A stretch of 64,000 bases of DNA from Pseudomonas sp. 7P_10.2_Bac1 (GTDB lineage Bacteria; Pseudomonadota; Gammaproteobacteria; Pseudomonadales; Pseudomonadaceae): the NCBI RefSeq assembly GCF_025465935.1, contig NZ_JANLNV010000005.1, positions 40,970 to 104,969 on the forward strand, read 5' to 3'. The notes beneath the pieces are model-generated. The model was not told where the DNA came from. It saw only the letters and a program-made list of their open reading frames with translations, and did not search any database. Position numbers and translations under genes: made by a program. Shown in pieces: positions 1 through 8,413 of the stretch (its first letter is position 1; each line of letters opens with the position of its first letter).

Positions 1-291
1 GGGCAGTTGCCCGCTCGCCGCCAAAATACCCAGCGCAATCGCCACATCAAAACGCCCGCCGTCCTTAGGCAGGTCGGCGGGCGCCAGATTGAGCGTGATA
101 CGGCGCGCAGGAAATTCCAGGCTGGAATTGATGATCGCACTGCGTACCCGGTCTTTGCTTTCCTTGACCGCTGTTTCAGGCAGCCCGACCAACGTCAGCG
201 CAGGCAATCCATTGGCCAAATGCGCTTCGACAGTCACCACGGGCGCCTCGACACCCACCTGGGCGCGGCTGTAAACGATGGCCAGAGACAT
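1..291 (-). CDS. comM: YifB/ComM family Mg chelatase-like AAA+ protein, N-terminal part only
   Basis: The first 97 codons of a minus-strand gene are present and the rest lies beyond the left edge. The start reads MSLAIVYSRAQVGVEAP and continues with GLPETAVKESKDRVRSAI and a NLAPADLPKDGGRFD stretch, typical of the N-terminal LonB-like domain of YifB/ComM. In competent bacteria ComM is a hexameric helicase that promotes branch migration during integration of transforming DNA. The AAA+ motor itself is not visible here. It is the next gene downstream of the srf-type operon, about 100 bases beyond the last gene of that cluster. ComM lies beside ubiK in PAO1 as I remember it, so the srf operon looks inserted here. 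Confidence 0.93.
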   Translation of the reverse strand, partial: MSLAIVYSRAQVGVEAPVVTVEAHLANGLPALTLVGLPETAVKESKDRVRSAIINSSLEFPARRITLNLAPADLPKDGGRFDVAIALGILAASGQLP

Positions 292-362
292 GACTCATTC
301 CTTGAGTTCGCAAAGCACGCATCCTGCGCGAATCGGAAGCCAAGGGTAGGGATGGAATGGAT

Positions 363-387
363 ACCGGATGTGTTGAAAACATCCGGT
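363..387 (-). terminator. Hairpin after the last gene of the srf-type operon
   Basis: The arms ACCGGATGT and ACATCCGGT flank a 7-base loop, starting 9 bases past the stop codon of the vWA gene at 396. There is no T-run after it on the minus strand, so a classical intrinsic terminator is not supported. It may protect the 3' end or weakly separate the operon from comM. Confidence 0.35.
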
Positions 388-395
388 AACCTCCT

Positions 396-1625
396 TTAGT
401 CACACTCCGATACCGCCTGCGTTGCCGCTTGCAGCGCATCGGCCAAATCACTGGCATTGCGGCTGGAATAAATGCTCCCGCCGGTGTTTTCAGCGATACA
501 GTTGGACAACGAGCTGTCACCGATATTGACCACATTGACGTGCAGGCGCGGTTGCTCAATGGCGATGTTCTGCGCCACTTTGCACACGTTTTGATCACAA
601 CCATCGTCGCCGTCGACAAACATCACAATCACCGCATCCCGGTCACGACCATCCACCTTACGCGCGGCTTTTTTCAGGCTCGCTGCCAAGGGCGTGCCTT
701 CGTTAGCGTGCAACCCTTGAATACCTGCAATCAGTTGTGACCGCTGTGCCGCTGTGAACACACCGTGATCCGGCTGTTGATAACACCCGGCGAAGGTCAT
801 CAAACGCGTGTCGATGTCTGGATGCAGGTTGTTGATCATCCGCGACAACGACGCCTTGGCCACATCAAGACGGGTTTGCGGACTGAAGATCTTGATCGTA
901 CGCGGATCGTTATCGTCCGGTGTGGGCCGCGTGCCGAAGTACCAATCTTCATCCGCTTTGGTCGCGTTGATGTTGAGATTCATGGAGCCGGACGTGTCCA
1001 GAATCACCACAAACTCAGGCGGCAACTCCTGATGGCTCGGCGCTTTGACGCGGCAGGCGTAGCTGTTTGAGTTCGACCACAGGTTCATCGGCGGCAATCG
1101 CCAATGCCACAGCGCCCACAGCAACAGGCCCAACAGCAACAGCCCGAGAAACAGCCAAGGCCAACCGCGCCACACTCGTCGCACCACCACGGGTCGCGGG
1201 CCAGCAGCAGGCGGCGTAACGGCAGCAGGTGCAAATGGCTTGAGCCCCCAACGCACCACCACCGGATCACCGTTGATGCTGTACAGGTTGTTGAGGTCCG
1301 GCGGACCAATCAGCCCGCGCAAACTGGCCGCTTGCTCGGCCTGACCACGCGCAACTAACTCATCGGCCAACAAGCCCAGGCTGGCTTGGCGCTGGTGATA
1401 ACGCGCCAGCAAGGCCGTCTGCTGATCTTCGCTCAAATCATGAAAGCGCGTGGGCTGGCCACCCAGTTCGCTCCACCACTCCACCACTTCGCCGCTGCCG
1501 ATACGCGGGATCGCATAAACGCTCGCCACCGAAGGCGGGAAGTGCTTGAGAATCAGCGCAATTTTATCTTCCAGTGCGCCTAACCCCGTGGGGCTGGCGT
1601 GCTCATCCCGAGTAATGCGCTGCAT
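396..1625 (-). CDS. Membrane-anchored von Willebrand factor A domain protein, last gene of srf-type operon
   Basis: The 409-residue protein has a cytosolic N-terminal region (about 1-150), a single strongly hydrophobic segment near 155-175, and then a periplasmic vWA domain from about 205. The metal-ion-dependent adhesion site begins with DTSGSMN, and later vWA elements are seen at TPLAASLKKA and VIVMFVDGDDGC. Several cysteines in the outer part suggest disulfides. The ATG at 1625 is chosen over an upstream in-frame ATG because CAGGAA precedes it at good spacing. vWA domains bind protein partners through a divalent metal. Here it probably contacts other envelope parts of the operon. The partner is unknown. 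Confidence 0.85.
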   Translation of the reverse strand: MQRITRDEHASPTGLGALEDKIALILKHFPPSVASVYAIPRIGSGEVVEWWSELGGQPTRFHDLSEDQQTALLARYHQRQASLGLLADELVARGQAEQAASLRGLIGPPDLNNLYSINGDPVVVRWGLKPFAPAAVTPPAAGPRPVVVRRVWRGWPWLFLGLLLLGLLLWALWHWRLPPMNLWSNSNSYACRVKAPSHQELPPEFVVILDTSGSMNLNINATKADEDWYFGTRPTPDDNDPRTIKIFSPQTRLDVAKASLSRMINNLHPDIDTRLMTFAGCYQQPDHGVFTAAQRSQLIAGIQGLHANEGTPLAASLKKAARKVDGRDRDAVIVMFVDGDDGCDQNVCKVAQNIAIEQPRLHVNVVNIGDSSLSNCIAENTGGSIYSSRNASDLADALQAATQAVSECD

Positions 1626-1687
1626 CGTTTGGGTTCCTGAAAACAGTGTCGGCGGCACTGAGCCACCGACGATGAAACCGGCAAGGC

Positions 1688-2191
1688 CTACTCGTAACCG
1701 AGGCTGAATTGCAATTGGTTAACTTTCTTTTGCAGCGCCTTTAGCTCCTGCTGCTTAGCTGCCATCTGCGCCGAGTCCGAAGCTATCACCGGTGCCGCTT
1801 GCGCGGCCTTGAGCTGTTGCTCCAGACCTGCGATCTGCTGCTGTACCTGGGCCTTGTTGCCGGTGCGCGCCTTGAGCGAGCTGAGTAACTGGCTCAGCGA
1901 CTGGTTCAAGGCCGCCTGAGATTGTTGCTGAGCCTGCAAGTTGGCCTTGGAGGCGGCTTGTTGCGCGGCAATGTCCTCGTAAACCTGATGGAACATCGCG
2001 TTCTCTTGCTGCGATTGGGCCAACGCGATTTCGTTTTGCCGAATCTGCGCGCTGTACCCACCACCCGCATCACAGTTCACCTTGGTGAACAGCCCGACGT
2101 CGCGGTTGCCAGCATCACACTCACCCGGCTGGGTGGCGCAACCGGACAACACTAGAACAGCCCCCAACACCCCTATCAATCGTGCGTTCAT
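1688..2191 (-). CDS. Coiled-coil outer-membrane lipoprotein of srf-type operon
   Basis: The 167-residue protein starts MNARLIGVLGAVLVLSGCAT, a lipoprotein signal with lipobox LSGC. Alanine at +2 predicts export to the outer membrane by the Lol route. The mature part is mostly Gln/Ala-rich helix with heptad-like spacing (about 55-165) and two extra cysteines near the N-terminus. The start at 2191 lies 4 bases after the stop of the preceding lipoprotein gene, so the two are probably coupled. I do not recognise a family. A periplasmic rod or tether is a guess from the coiled coil. Confidence 0.8.
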   Translation of the reverse strand: MNARLIGVLGAVLVLSGCATQPGECDAGNRDVGLFTKVNCDAGGGYSAQIRQNEIALAQSQQENAMFHQVYEDIAAQQAASKANLQAQQQSQAALNQSLSQLLSSLKARTGNKAQVQQQIAGLEQQLKAAQAAPVIASDSAQMAAKQQELKALQKKVNQLQFSLGYE

Positions 2192-2195
2192 GGTC

Positions 2196-2930
2196 TTAAC
2201 CCAAGGTGATCGCGGAGCGTTGGCTATACAAACCATCGACTTCTTTTTGCAGGCTGGCGACTTTTTCGTTCATCTTGGCGATATTGGCATCGATTTGCTG
2301 GATCTCAGGGCCGGCACCCTGGCTGCGCTCAACTTTCATGGCCTCGTTGTAACCGCTGACTTTGCTCTGCATGTTTTTAACTTCACGACGCAGTTGCTCG
2401 ATGTTGCTGTCGATGCTCGCGATCTGTTTTTGCGCTTGGGCCTGGTCGATTTTCTTGCTCGCCAGGTCACGCTTGATCTGCTCAACCTGCGCCTTGTCAT
2501 CATCAATCACCTGCTGAGCAGTGGCAGTGCGCATCACGACTTTTTGCGTGTCCAACTGCACGTCGCTGTTGTACTTCTGCAAACGCTGGTTAGTGTCGGC
2601 GTACTCGCTACGACGCTGGTCCACGTAGTAGTTAGCCCCCATTGCCACGCCACAGGCGGCCACACCCGCCGCGATCATGCATACCGCCTTGTTGTTGGGG
2701 TTGCTCAGCACACAGGCCAACATCGCCGCGCCCGCGCCCATCGCACACGCCTGATAGCCCGACTTGCTAAAGAACTGGGCATCCGTGCCTTGAGTCAAAC
2801 GCGGGTCCGGTGCCGGAGCCCCCATACCCAGCGAGCTGCTGCCCGTGGACGCACAGCCGCTCAACAGAACGCCGGCTATGAGCATGAAAGACATCATGTA
2901 TCGAGAAGAGGCCAACAGGCTGCGAATCAT
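2196..2930 (-). CDS. Coiled-coil lipoprotein with Gly/Ala-rich hydrophobic segment, srf-type operon
   Basis: The 244-residue protein carries a type II signal ending at LLSGCAST, with Ala at +2 (outer-membrane sorting). After a short Ser/Pro-rich linker there is a Gly/Ala/Cys-rich hydrophobic stretch around 65-100 containing several small-residue repeats, then a long charged coiled coil (about 105-240). AAGGAG stands 8 bases before the ATG at 2930. It follows the FGE-fold gene by 32 bases and precedes a second, shorter coiled-coil lipoprotein. Both could form an outer-membrane anchor or spacer for the predicted envelope complex. No enzymatic motif is visible. Confidence 0.8.
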   Translation of the reverse strand: MIRSLLASSRYMMSFMLIAGVLLSGCASTGSSSLGMGAPAPDPRLTQGTDAQFFSKSGYQACAMGAGAAMLACVLSNPNNKAVCMIAAGVAACGVAMGANYYVDQRRSEYADTNQRLQKYNSDVQLDTQKVVMRTATAQQVIDDDKAQVEQIKRDLASKKIDQAQAQKQIASIDSNIEQLRREVKNMQSKVSGYNEAMKVERSQGAGPEIQQIDANIAKMNEKVASLQKEVDGLYSQRSAITLG

Positions 2931-2962
2931 CGTATTTCTCCTTGTTGAAGCATGTAGTGGGC

Positions 2963-4498
2963 TTAGGGGGTGACCGATTTGCAGCTCTTCAACCAGGCGT
3001 CAGTGTCGATCTTCTGCTTTTGCAGGTAGGTCTTTTGATTGGCCCAGTGGGTGCGCAAATACGGTTTGAGTTCTTGCAGTTGTTTGTTCTGGCTGATGAT
3101 TTCTTCCATCACCGGCACTTGCGCCTCCAGCAGCGGCTGACCGTACAAGGACGCTGACTCCACCAGGCTGCTGGCGTAGTAGCGGCTGAGTTTGTGCAGG
3201 CGGTCTTTCTGCTCATCGAGCTTGCCCTTGCGCATGTCGCAGCTCGGGTCCTTGTCTTCGGACTCGCAGTTGAGGCTGTAATTTTTCTGCAGGAAGTCCA
3301 GGTACTGGCCGTCATCGAGCATCTTGGTACACAGGAACGCCCCCAGGTTGAGGCTCGCGCGGATCGCCTGATCGCGGGTTTCTTCTTGTTGCTGGTTGCT
3401 GGCGCGCAACTGGTTTTCCAGGGTTTGCAGCTTCTCTTTGAGGGCCTTGTCTTCAACCCCTTGGGCCAGCGTGTTGAGTTCCTGCACGGTGCCTTTTTCG
3501 CCTTCCTGGGGGCCGCTGCCGAGCTTTTTCCAGCTCTGCTCGATGCTGCCCACACGCTCACGCGAGGTCAGGGTCGGGGACACCATCACCAGCCGCAGGC
3601 CGGTGGTTTTGTTTTTCACCTGGCCGTCAGCGTTGTAGTACGGCTCTTCCTTGCGCAACGACGTGCGCAAGTCGGCTTGCGGGGTCAGGTAGTTGCCGCC
3701 GCGCACCACATAGCCGCCTGCCTGGCCGTGCTGGCGGTCCAGTTTGTTCAGGCGAAAAGGCTCAAACATCATCTCGTCGGCGTTACCGAGCATGTCGTGC
3801 AGGCCCAGCGGATTGGGCTTTTGCAGGCCGCTCAGTTGCAATTTGCCGTTGGACGACTGGGCGCCACCGAACCACTCATAGGCGTTCAAGCCTTCTGGCA
3901 TCGGGTAGCGCGTGTCACTGAATTCAGCCGCGCCCACTTCCAGCCCGCCACGGGCAGCGAATTCCCACTCGGTTTCAGTCGGCAGGCGCAAAAAGCCCAG
4001 CGCACCGTCTTCCTTGGGCAGTTTAGCGGCCGCGTTTTTGCGCAGCCACAGGTTGTACTTGTCGCCCGCCTCGATGGCCTGCACCCAACTGATCGCCACC
4101 TGCGGCAAGCGCAGTTTGTTCGACGGCGTGGGGCAGGTTTCGTCAGTCAGCGCCTGGTACTGCAACTGGCTCATCTCGTACTTGGCCATCAGGTAGTAAC
4201 GCGACTTGTCGCCCTTGGCGCCCGTGAAGCTCCCCGCAATAAAGGTCGGGCGCTTTTGCTCGACATAGCCCCACTCAGCGCTGTCCTGGCCGATGTTGAT
4301 CGGGTAGTCATCCAGCGGCCCGGTGACCGGGATGAACACTTTGCGAAAGACCATCGCGCCGTCGCACGGCATCGGCAACACCACGTCATTGGCGTCAGGG
4401 GCCGGGTTGTAATACTTCTCGTCCCAGCTCGCCGCTGACGCGTTGAGCCAGTAACCAAAGCTCAGGGATGCGAGCAACAGCACACGTTTATAGCTCAC
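2963..4498 (-). CDS. Exported SUMF1/FGE-fold protein with C-terminal coiled coil
   Basis: The 511-residue protein has a cleavable signal peptide (ending near NASAA), then an FGE-sulfatase (SUMF1) fold over about 40-310. Recognisable elements are RLPTETEWEFAARGG, NPLGLHDMLGNADEM, VVRGGNY and TGLRLVM. A coiled coil (about 330-375) and a helical Cys-containing C-terminal domain follow. I do not see the redox-active Cys pair of true formylglycine-generating enzymes near the usual RGG site, so a binding role is likelier than oxidase activity. Translation starts at GTG 4498, with GGAG just upstream, and overlaps the permease gene by 11 bases. FGE folds occur in many multi-gene conflict and secretion loci as accessory ligand-binding domains. 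Confidence 0.82.
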   Translation of the reverse strand: MSYKRVLLLASLSFGYWLNASAASWDEKYYNPAPDANDVVLPMPCDGAMVFRKVFIPVTGPLDDYPINIGQDSAEWGYVEQKRPTFIAGSFTGAKGDKSRYYLMAKYEMSQLQYQALTDETCPTPSNKLRLPQVAISWVQAIEAGDKYNLWLRKNAAAKLPKEDGALGFLRLPTETEWEFAARGGLEVGAAEFSDTRYPMPEGLNAYEWFGGAQSSNGKLQLSGLQKPNPLGLHDMLGNADEMMFEPFRLNKLDRQHGQAGGYVVRGGNYLTPQADLRTSLRKEEPYYNADGQVKNKTTGLRLVMVSPTLTSRERVGSIEQSWKKLGSGPQEGEKGTVQELNTLAQGVEDKALKEKLQTLENQLRASNQQQEETRDQAIRASLNLGAFLCTKMLDDGQYLDFLQKNYSLNCESEDKDPSCDMRKGKLDEQKDRLHKLSRYYASSLVESASLYGQPLLEAQVPVMEEIISQNKQLQELKPYLRTHWANQKTYLQKQKIDTDAWLKSCKSVTP

Positions 4499-5711
4499 GC
4501 AAACTCTCCGCAGGTTGGATGCTTATGGCCCGCAATGCGCCGATCACGGCGACCAGTGCGGCGACCAATAAGGCGATCAACAGGGCCGCCAGCCCGTGCC
4601 AGATCGTGATGTGACAGATAAAAGTACCGGTGGCCTGGCTACTGCCCAGCAGGTGGTCAAACAGCAGGCTACCCACGCCATAAAACCCCAGACCGCCGAC
4701 ATAGCCGACCAAGCTCAAGAGCATGGCCTGCGCAATGACGAAACCAGCCACGGCCGGGCTGCTGAAGCCCAATAGACGCAGCACCGCGAGGCTTTTTCGC
4801 TTACGGTCGATGTTGGCTAGAAACGCGCCGATCATCGAGGCTATGCAGCCGATCAAGGCCGCCCCGGCAATCACGCCAAAAATCAGTCCCAGCACATGAT
4901 TGATGGCTTTGACGTTGTCGATTTCCGCCAGACGGCTGGAGGTTTCGATGTTCTGTTGGTTCAGCCAGCGCTCCAGCGGCGCTACGTTGTCTATGTCGCG
5001 GGCATACACGCGGGCACGGGCATACAGCGGTTTGAGGTCGATCTGGGGTTTGCCGCTGTCCAGGCCAAACGCGGGCACCTGATAACCATCGCGAAAGCGC
5101 TCCAGTTCAAGCAGCAACGGCGGTGCGACAAACCCGGCAGCGCGGCCAAAGCGGGCCGCATCAAGTACCGCCACCACCTCCAGATTCAACTCGCCGCGCT
5201 CGTTGATGCCGTCCAGACGACGCGGCGCGCGCAAGCGCACGCTGTCCCCGACGGAGGCCTGCAAGCGTTGCGCAGCACGGGCGCTGAGGATCACTTGGTT
5301 GTCACTCAAACGGCTTTGCGCCAGGTTCAGCAGCGGATCGTGGGCGTCCGTGGGGATTATTTCGGCGTTTTCGACAAAACGTTGCAAGCCCATCAACAAG
5401 TCGGCCTGAGTGTTCAGCGAGCGGGTTTGCCCAATGGCAAAACCGACCTCGGGCTGCTCGCGCAAGCGCTCGATCCACGCGGTGTCGTAATTGCCGCTGC
5501 TGAGCATTTTCACTTCAAGGTTGCGCGGGTCGCGGAGCAGTTCGTCTTGCAACTGGCTGACTACCCCGTGCTTGAGCCCGAACAACAGCAACAGCGGGGC
5601 GATCACCGCCACCAGCGACGCGGCGATGCAAAACGAAACCTTGCGGTCATGCCAGAGGTCTTCGACCGCCAGCGAGCTGAGCAGGCCGAGGCGGCTAATC
5701 CATGGCTTCAA
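4488..5711 (-). CDS. ABC transporter permease, FtsX/MacB/LolC-like
   Basis: The protein is about 407 residues with one N-terminal membrane segment (near 27-46), a large periplasmic domain, and three C-terminal segments, the FtsX/MacB topology. The cytosolic loop FLANIDRKRKSLAVLRLLGF is the coupling region typical of this family. A TTG at 5711 with AGGGAG upstream gives the reading MKPWISRLGLL. An ATG at 5759 is also in frame but would overlap the ATPase gene by 65 bases. Such permeases transmit ATP-driven movement to periplasmic partners (lipoprotein release, mechanotransmission) rather than import solutes. It pairs with the ATPase encoded just before. Confidence 0.85.
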   Translation of the reverse strand: MKPWISRLGLLSSLAVEDLWHDRKVSFCIAASLVAVIAPLLLLFGLKHGVVSQLQDELLRDPRNLEVKMLSSGNYDTAWIERLREQPEVGFAIGQTRSLNTQADLLMGLQRFVENAEIIPTDAHDPLLNLAQSRLSDNQVILSARAAQRLQASVGDSVRLRAPRRLDGINERGELNLEVVAVLDAARFGRAAGFVAPPLLLELERFRDGYQVPAFGLDSGKPQIDLKPLYARARVYARDIDNVAPLERWLNQQNIETSSRLAEIDNVKAINHVLGLIFGVIAGAALIGCIASMIGAFLANIDRKRKSLAVLRLLGFSSPAVAGFVIAQAMLLSLVGYVGGLGFYGVGSLLFDHLLGSSQATGTFICHITIWHGLAALLIALLVAALVAVIGALRAISIQPAESLREL

Positions 5712-6414
5712 AGCGTGTTTCTCCCTGACGACTGATCGCCCCCAGTCGCGGCAAATCAAAGTCGCGCACCAGCCCCCAGTCGTGGGACACGACCAGTGCG
5801 CTCAAGCCCAATTCGTTGACCAGGCTCAGCAGCAATTCAAACAAGCGCCGGGCGCTGTGCGGGTCGAGGGATGCCGTGGGTTCATCGGCCAGCAGCAATT
5901 GCGGTTCATGGGCGATGGCCCGCACACAGGCCACGCGCTGGCGCTCGCCAATCGACAAGGCCTGCGGCAATTTACCGAGCAACCCCGTGAGGCGCAGTGC
6001 GTCAACAGCGCGGTCTACCTGCTCGCTGGCAGCGGGCATGCCGAGCAAGCGCCGAGGCAAACTGATGTTGTCGCGAACGCTCAAAAACGGCAGCAGACCG
6101 CCACTTTGCAGAATGAAACCCAAGTGCCTAGAACGCACCGCCGACAGGCTTGGCTGGTCGTTGCTGGCCAGTAGCTGAGCAATATCCAGCGGTGCGGTGT
6201 GGGGTTCATGGCGGCCTGGGCCGAGGCTGAAATGACGCAACTCAACAGGTTGCAACAACAGGCCAATGGCTTCGAGCAAGGTGCTTTTGCCGCACCCGCT
6301 CTCGCCGGTAATGGCCAGGATCTCTCCCGCTTTCACCTGCAGCGCGGGCAAACGCACGCTGTGCGCCTGGGCGCCGCTGCCACGGCGCACGAGCATGTCC
6401 TGGATATCGAGCAT
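5695..6414 (-). CDS. ABC transporter ATPase, LolD/MacB-type
   Basis: The 239-residue nucleotide-binding subunit has Walker A GESGCGKST (about 37-45), signature LSIGERQRVACVRA, Walker B LLLADEPTASLD and the switch histidine in VVSHDWGL. The signature is LSIGE rather than LSGGQ, an unusual but seen variant. It energises the overlapping FtsX-type permease gene. The gene begins 10 bases after the vWA gene stops, inside the srf-type operon. Its substrate is unknown. The lipoproteins and periplasmic proteins of the same operon are the natural candidates for what it moves or remodels. Confidence 0.88.
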   Translation of the reverse strand: MLDIQDMLVRRGSGAQAHSVRLPALQVKAGEILAITGESGCGKSTLLEAIGLLLQPVELRHFSLGPGRHEPHTAPLDIAQLLASNDQPSLSAVRSRHLGFILQSGGLLPFLSVRDNISLPRRLLGMPAASEQVDRAVDALRLTGLLGKLPQALSIGERQRVACVRAIAHEPQLLLADEPTASLDPHSARRLFELLLSLVNELGLSALVVSHDWGLVRDFDLPRLGAISRQGETRFEAMD

Positions 6415-6424
6415 GGGCGTCTCG

Positions 6425-8413
6425 TTAAGGCATCATTTCCAGCGGCACCGGGTACACGTTGTCCCGCGCATCGCTGTCGTTAGCCAAGGCCACCCAACGG
6501 TCCACGTCAGCGTTGTAACGCTGGTAGTGGCGCAGTTTGGTGCTCAAGTTACGAATGAATTTCTCTTGCGCCAGTCCGTCCCAGCTCTTCCAGGTTTCTT
6601 CGTCCAGATTGAGTACTTCGCTTTGGTACGGCAGGTCTTCGAGGTACTCACCGAGCACGCCCATTTGCGCTAGCTTGGCGTTGCCGTTCTGCTTCAACTG
6701 ATTCGGATCGGCACCCATCGTCGCGGCCACCGAACGCAAGCGATCAAACATCTCGGTCGGTGAGATCAGGCCTTCGTTGGCGGCATCTAGAATCTGCTTC
6801 ATCACGTCACTCAAATCGCTGAGTTGCGACTTGGTCAGCAATACCCGCACATCCGTGGTTGGGATGTTTTGCTTGATCAGGTCTCGGTCGGTGATCCAGG
6901 CCTGAAACACCGGTGGCGCCTGGCTGTTAGTTTTTTCGCCCAAGTACGCCAGTTGCATGGCATGGCCGATCAAAGCGGCGTCATCGAGCATTTTTTGTTG
7001 GGCCGGGTCTTTGGGCGTGACGTCCTGCTTGGCGTTTAGCGCGCTGCCAATGGCGTCTTCACCCATGTAGGCGGCTTTGACCTGCGAGGTAATCGCGCTC
7101 GCCAGGGCGTCTACCTTTTGACCGAAGGCCTGTACGTCACCGGCGTTGACCGGGTAGTACAGCGAGGTGTTGGTGCCCGGATAGGTCGACAGGTTCTGGT
7201 ACTGGGTCTCAGCCTTGGCGTGGTCCTTGATCCCGGCCGGGGTCTTCAAGTGCAGGGTGTAGATCGCCACGCCAGGGTTGGCCGCTTCGAGCCGCACCTG
7301 GTCAGCGCTCATGCCGGTAGTGCTGAGCTTGTCATCACCGTCCAACGCGCTCGCGTCGGTAATAAGCACCACGTAACGGGCGCCAAATTGCGACCAGTCG
7401 ACTTTGTCGATGCTGTGCATCACGCCCGCGTAGGCGTCTTCATCGAAACTCTTACTCGATACTTTGGCCTGTTTGAGATCCGCCACCTTGGCCAGGAAGT
7501 CTTGGCTGCCGGTGACCTTGTTCGGGTCAGCGTACATTTTGCTCACGTATTCAAGGCCCGGTACGGCCTTAGTGTTGGAGCGAAACGCGACCAGACCGAA
7601 CTTGACCTGATTGCCCAGGTTCTCGCTTTCGATCTGTTTATAGACCTTGCGAATCGCTTCGCGGGTGCGCTCGATGTACGGGTCCATCGAGATCGTGGAG
7701 TCAATCACGAACACCACCGCAGCGCTGAATTCCTTCAATTGACCGGCCTTGGCCGCACCCGCATCGGGCGTTGCGGCGGCGCCTGCTGGCTGGGCTTTGT
7801 CGTCGGCCTTGCTCACCGACGCGACGTTGAGCAGGCGCGTGCGAAAGCCTTCTTCGGTCATCACTTCTTCACCGCTCAGCACCGGCAGCAGGTAGAACTG
7901 CTTGTGTAGGTCGACAAAGTATTCCGGCTCCTGGGCCAGCACGCCAGGCGCCAGCGTGCCTTGCTTGAGCTTGGCCCGCAGTGGCGCAACCTTGCTCACC
8001 GGGTCTGGCGCATCGAGGATACCTTCCAGAGTGGCGCGGTCTTTGAAGAACATCAGCCGGTCGCGGTTCGCCGGGTTAGTGAAGGCCAATGTGAGCTGCA
8101 TTTTCCAGTCAGTGGTACACGCAGCGGGCAGCCAGCCTACCGTTTTACCGAAACTGTCAGGGCCGACCTTGAGCCACTCGGCATTCGCCGCATGGGCGCG
8201 TTCGTACACGTAAAAACGGCTGAACGTCGGCTGCGCGGCACCCGGAGCGCCACCTGCGCTGCTGCTGAGCATGCAGCCCGGCGTGGTCAGCACACGCTGA
8301 TACAGCGTTTTCTTGCCCTCCTGAATCAACGGCTTATCGTCCGCGAGGGCCAGCGAGCTGCCCCCCATGCACAACGCCAGCAAGGTGCTAGCAGCCCATG
8401 CAAAACGGCTCAC
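6425..8413 (-). CDS. Exported von Willebrand factor A domain protein of srf-type operon
   Basis: The 662-residue protein has a Sec signal peptide (cut near ALADDKP). An SH3-like region with conserved cysteines (about 30-110) precedes a low-complexity Ala-rich linker and then a vWA domain from about 225, with adhesion site DSTISMDP and a later LITDASALDGDD. A long helical C-terminal region (about 440-662) follows. The start ATG overlaps the previous stop (ATGA), showing translational coupling. The first MIDAS residues are DSTIS, where the second Ser of DxSxS is kept. It should sit in the periplasm and may be the metal-dependent partner for the membrane-anchored vWA protein or for the FGE-fold protein. 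The function is unknown. Confidence 0.83.
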   Translation of the reverse strand: MSRFAWAASTLLALCMGGSSLALADDKPLIQEGKKTLYQRVLTTPGCMLSSSAGGAPGAAQPTFSRFYVYERAHAANAEWLKVGPDSFGKTVGWLPAACTTDWKMQLTLAFTNPANRDRLMFFKDRATLEGILDAPDPVSKVAPLRAKLKQGTLAPGVLAQEPEYFVDLHKQFYLLPVLSGEEVMTEEGFRTRLLNVASVSKADDKAQPAGAAATPDAGAAKAGQLKEFSAAVVFVIDSTISMDPYIERTREAIRKVYKQIESENLGNQVKFGLVAFRSNTKAVPGLEYVSKMYADPNKVTGSQDFLAKVADLKQAKVSSKSFDEDAYAGVMHSIDKVDWSQFGARYVVLITDASALDGDDKLSTTGMSADQVRLEAANPGVAIYTLHLKTPAGIKDHAKAETQYQNLSTYPGTNTSLYYPVNAGDVQAFGQKVDALASAITSQVKAAYMGEDAIGSALNAKQDVTPKDPAQQKMLDDAALIGHAMQLAYLGEKTNSQAPPVFQAWITDRDLIKQNIPTTDVRVLLTKSQLSDLSDVMKQILDAANEGLISPTEMFDRLRSVAATMGADPNQLKQNGNAKLAQMGVLGEYLEDLPYQSEVLNLDEETWKSWDGLAQEKFIRNLSTKLRHYQRYNADVDRWVALANDSDARDNVYPVPLEMMP

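Noticed and set aside
5712..5759. Upstream ATG of the ABC permease as its start.
   Set aside because: It would overlap the ATPase by 65 bases and encode a non-hydrophobic extension. The TTG at 5711 has a better ribosome site, though the ATG cannot be excluded.
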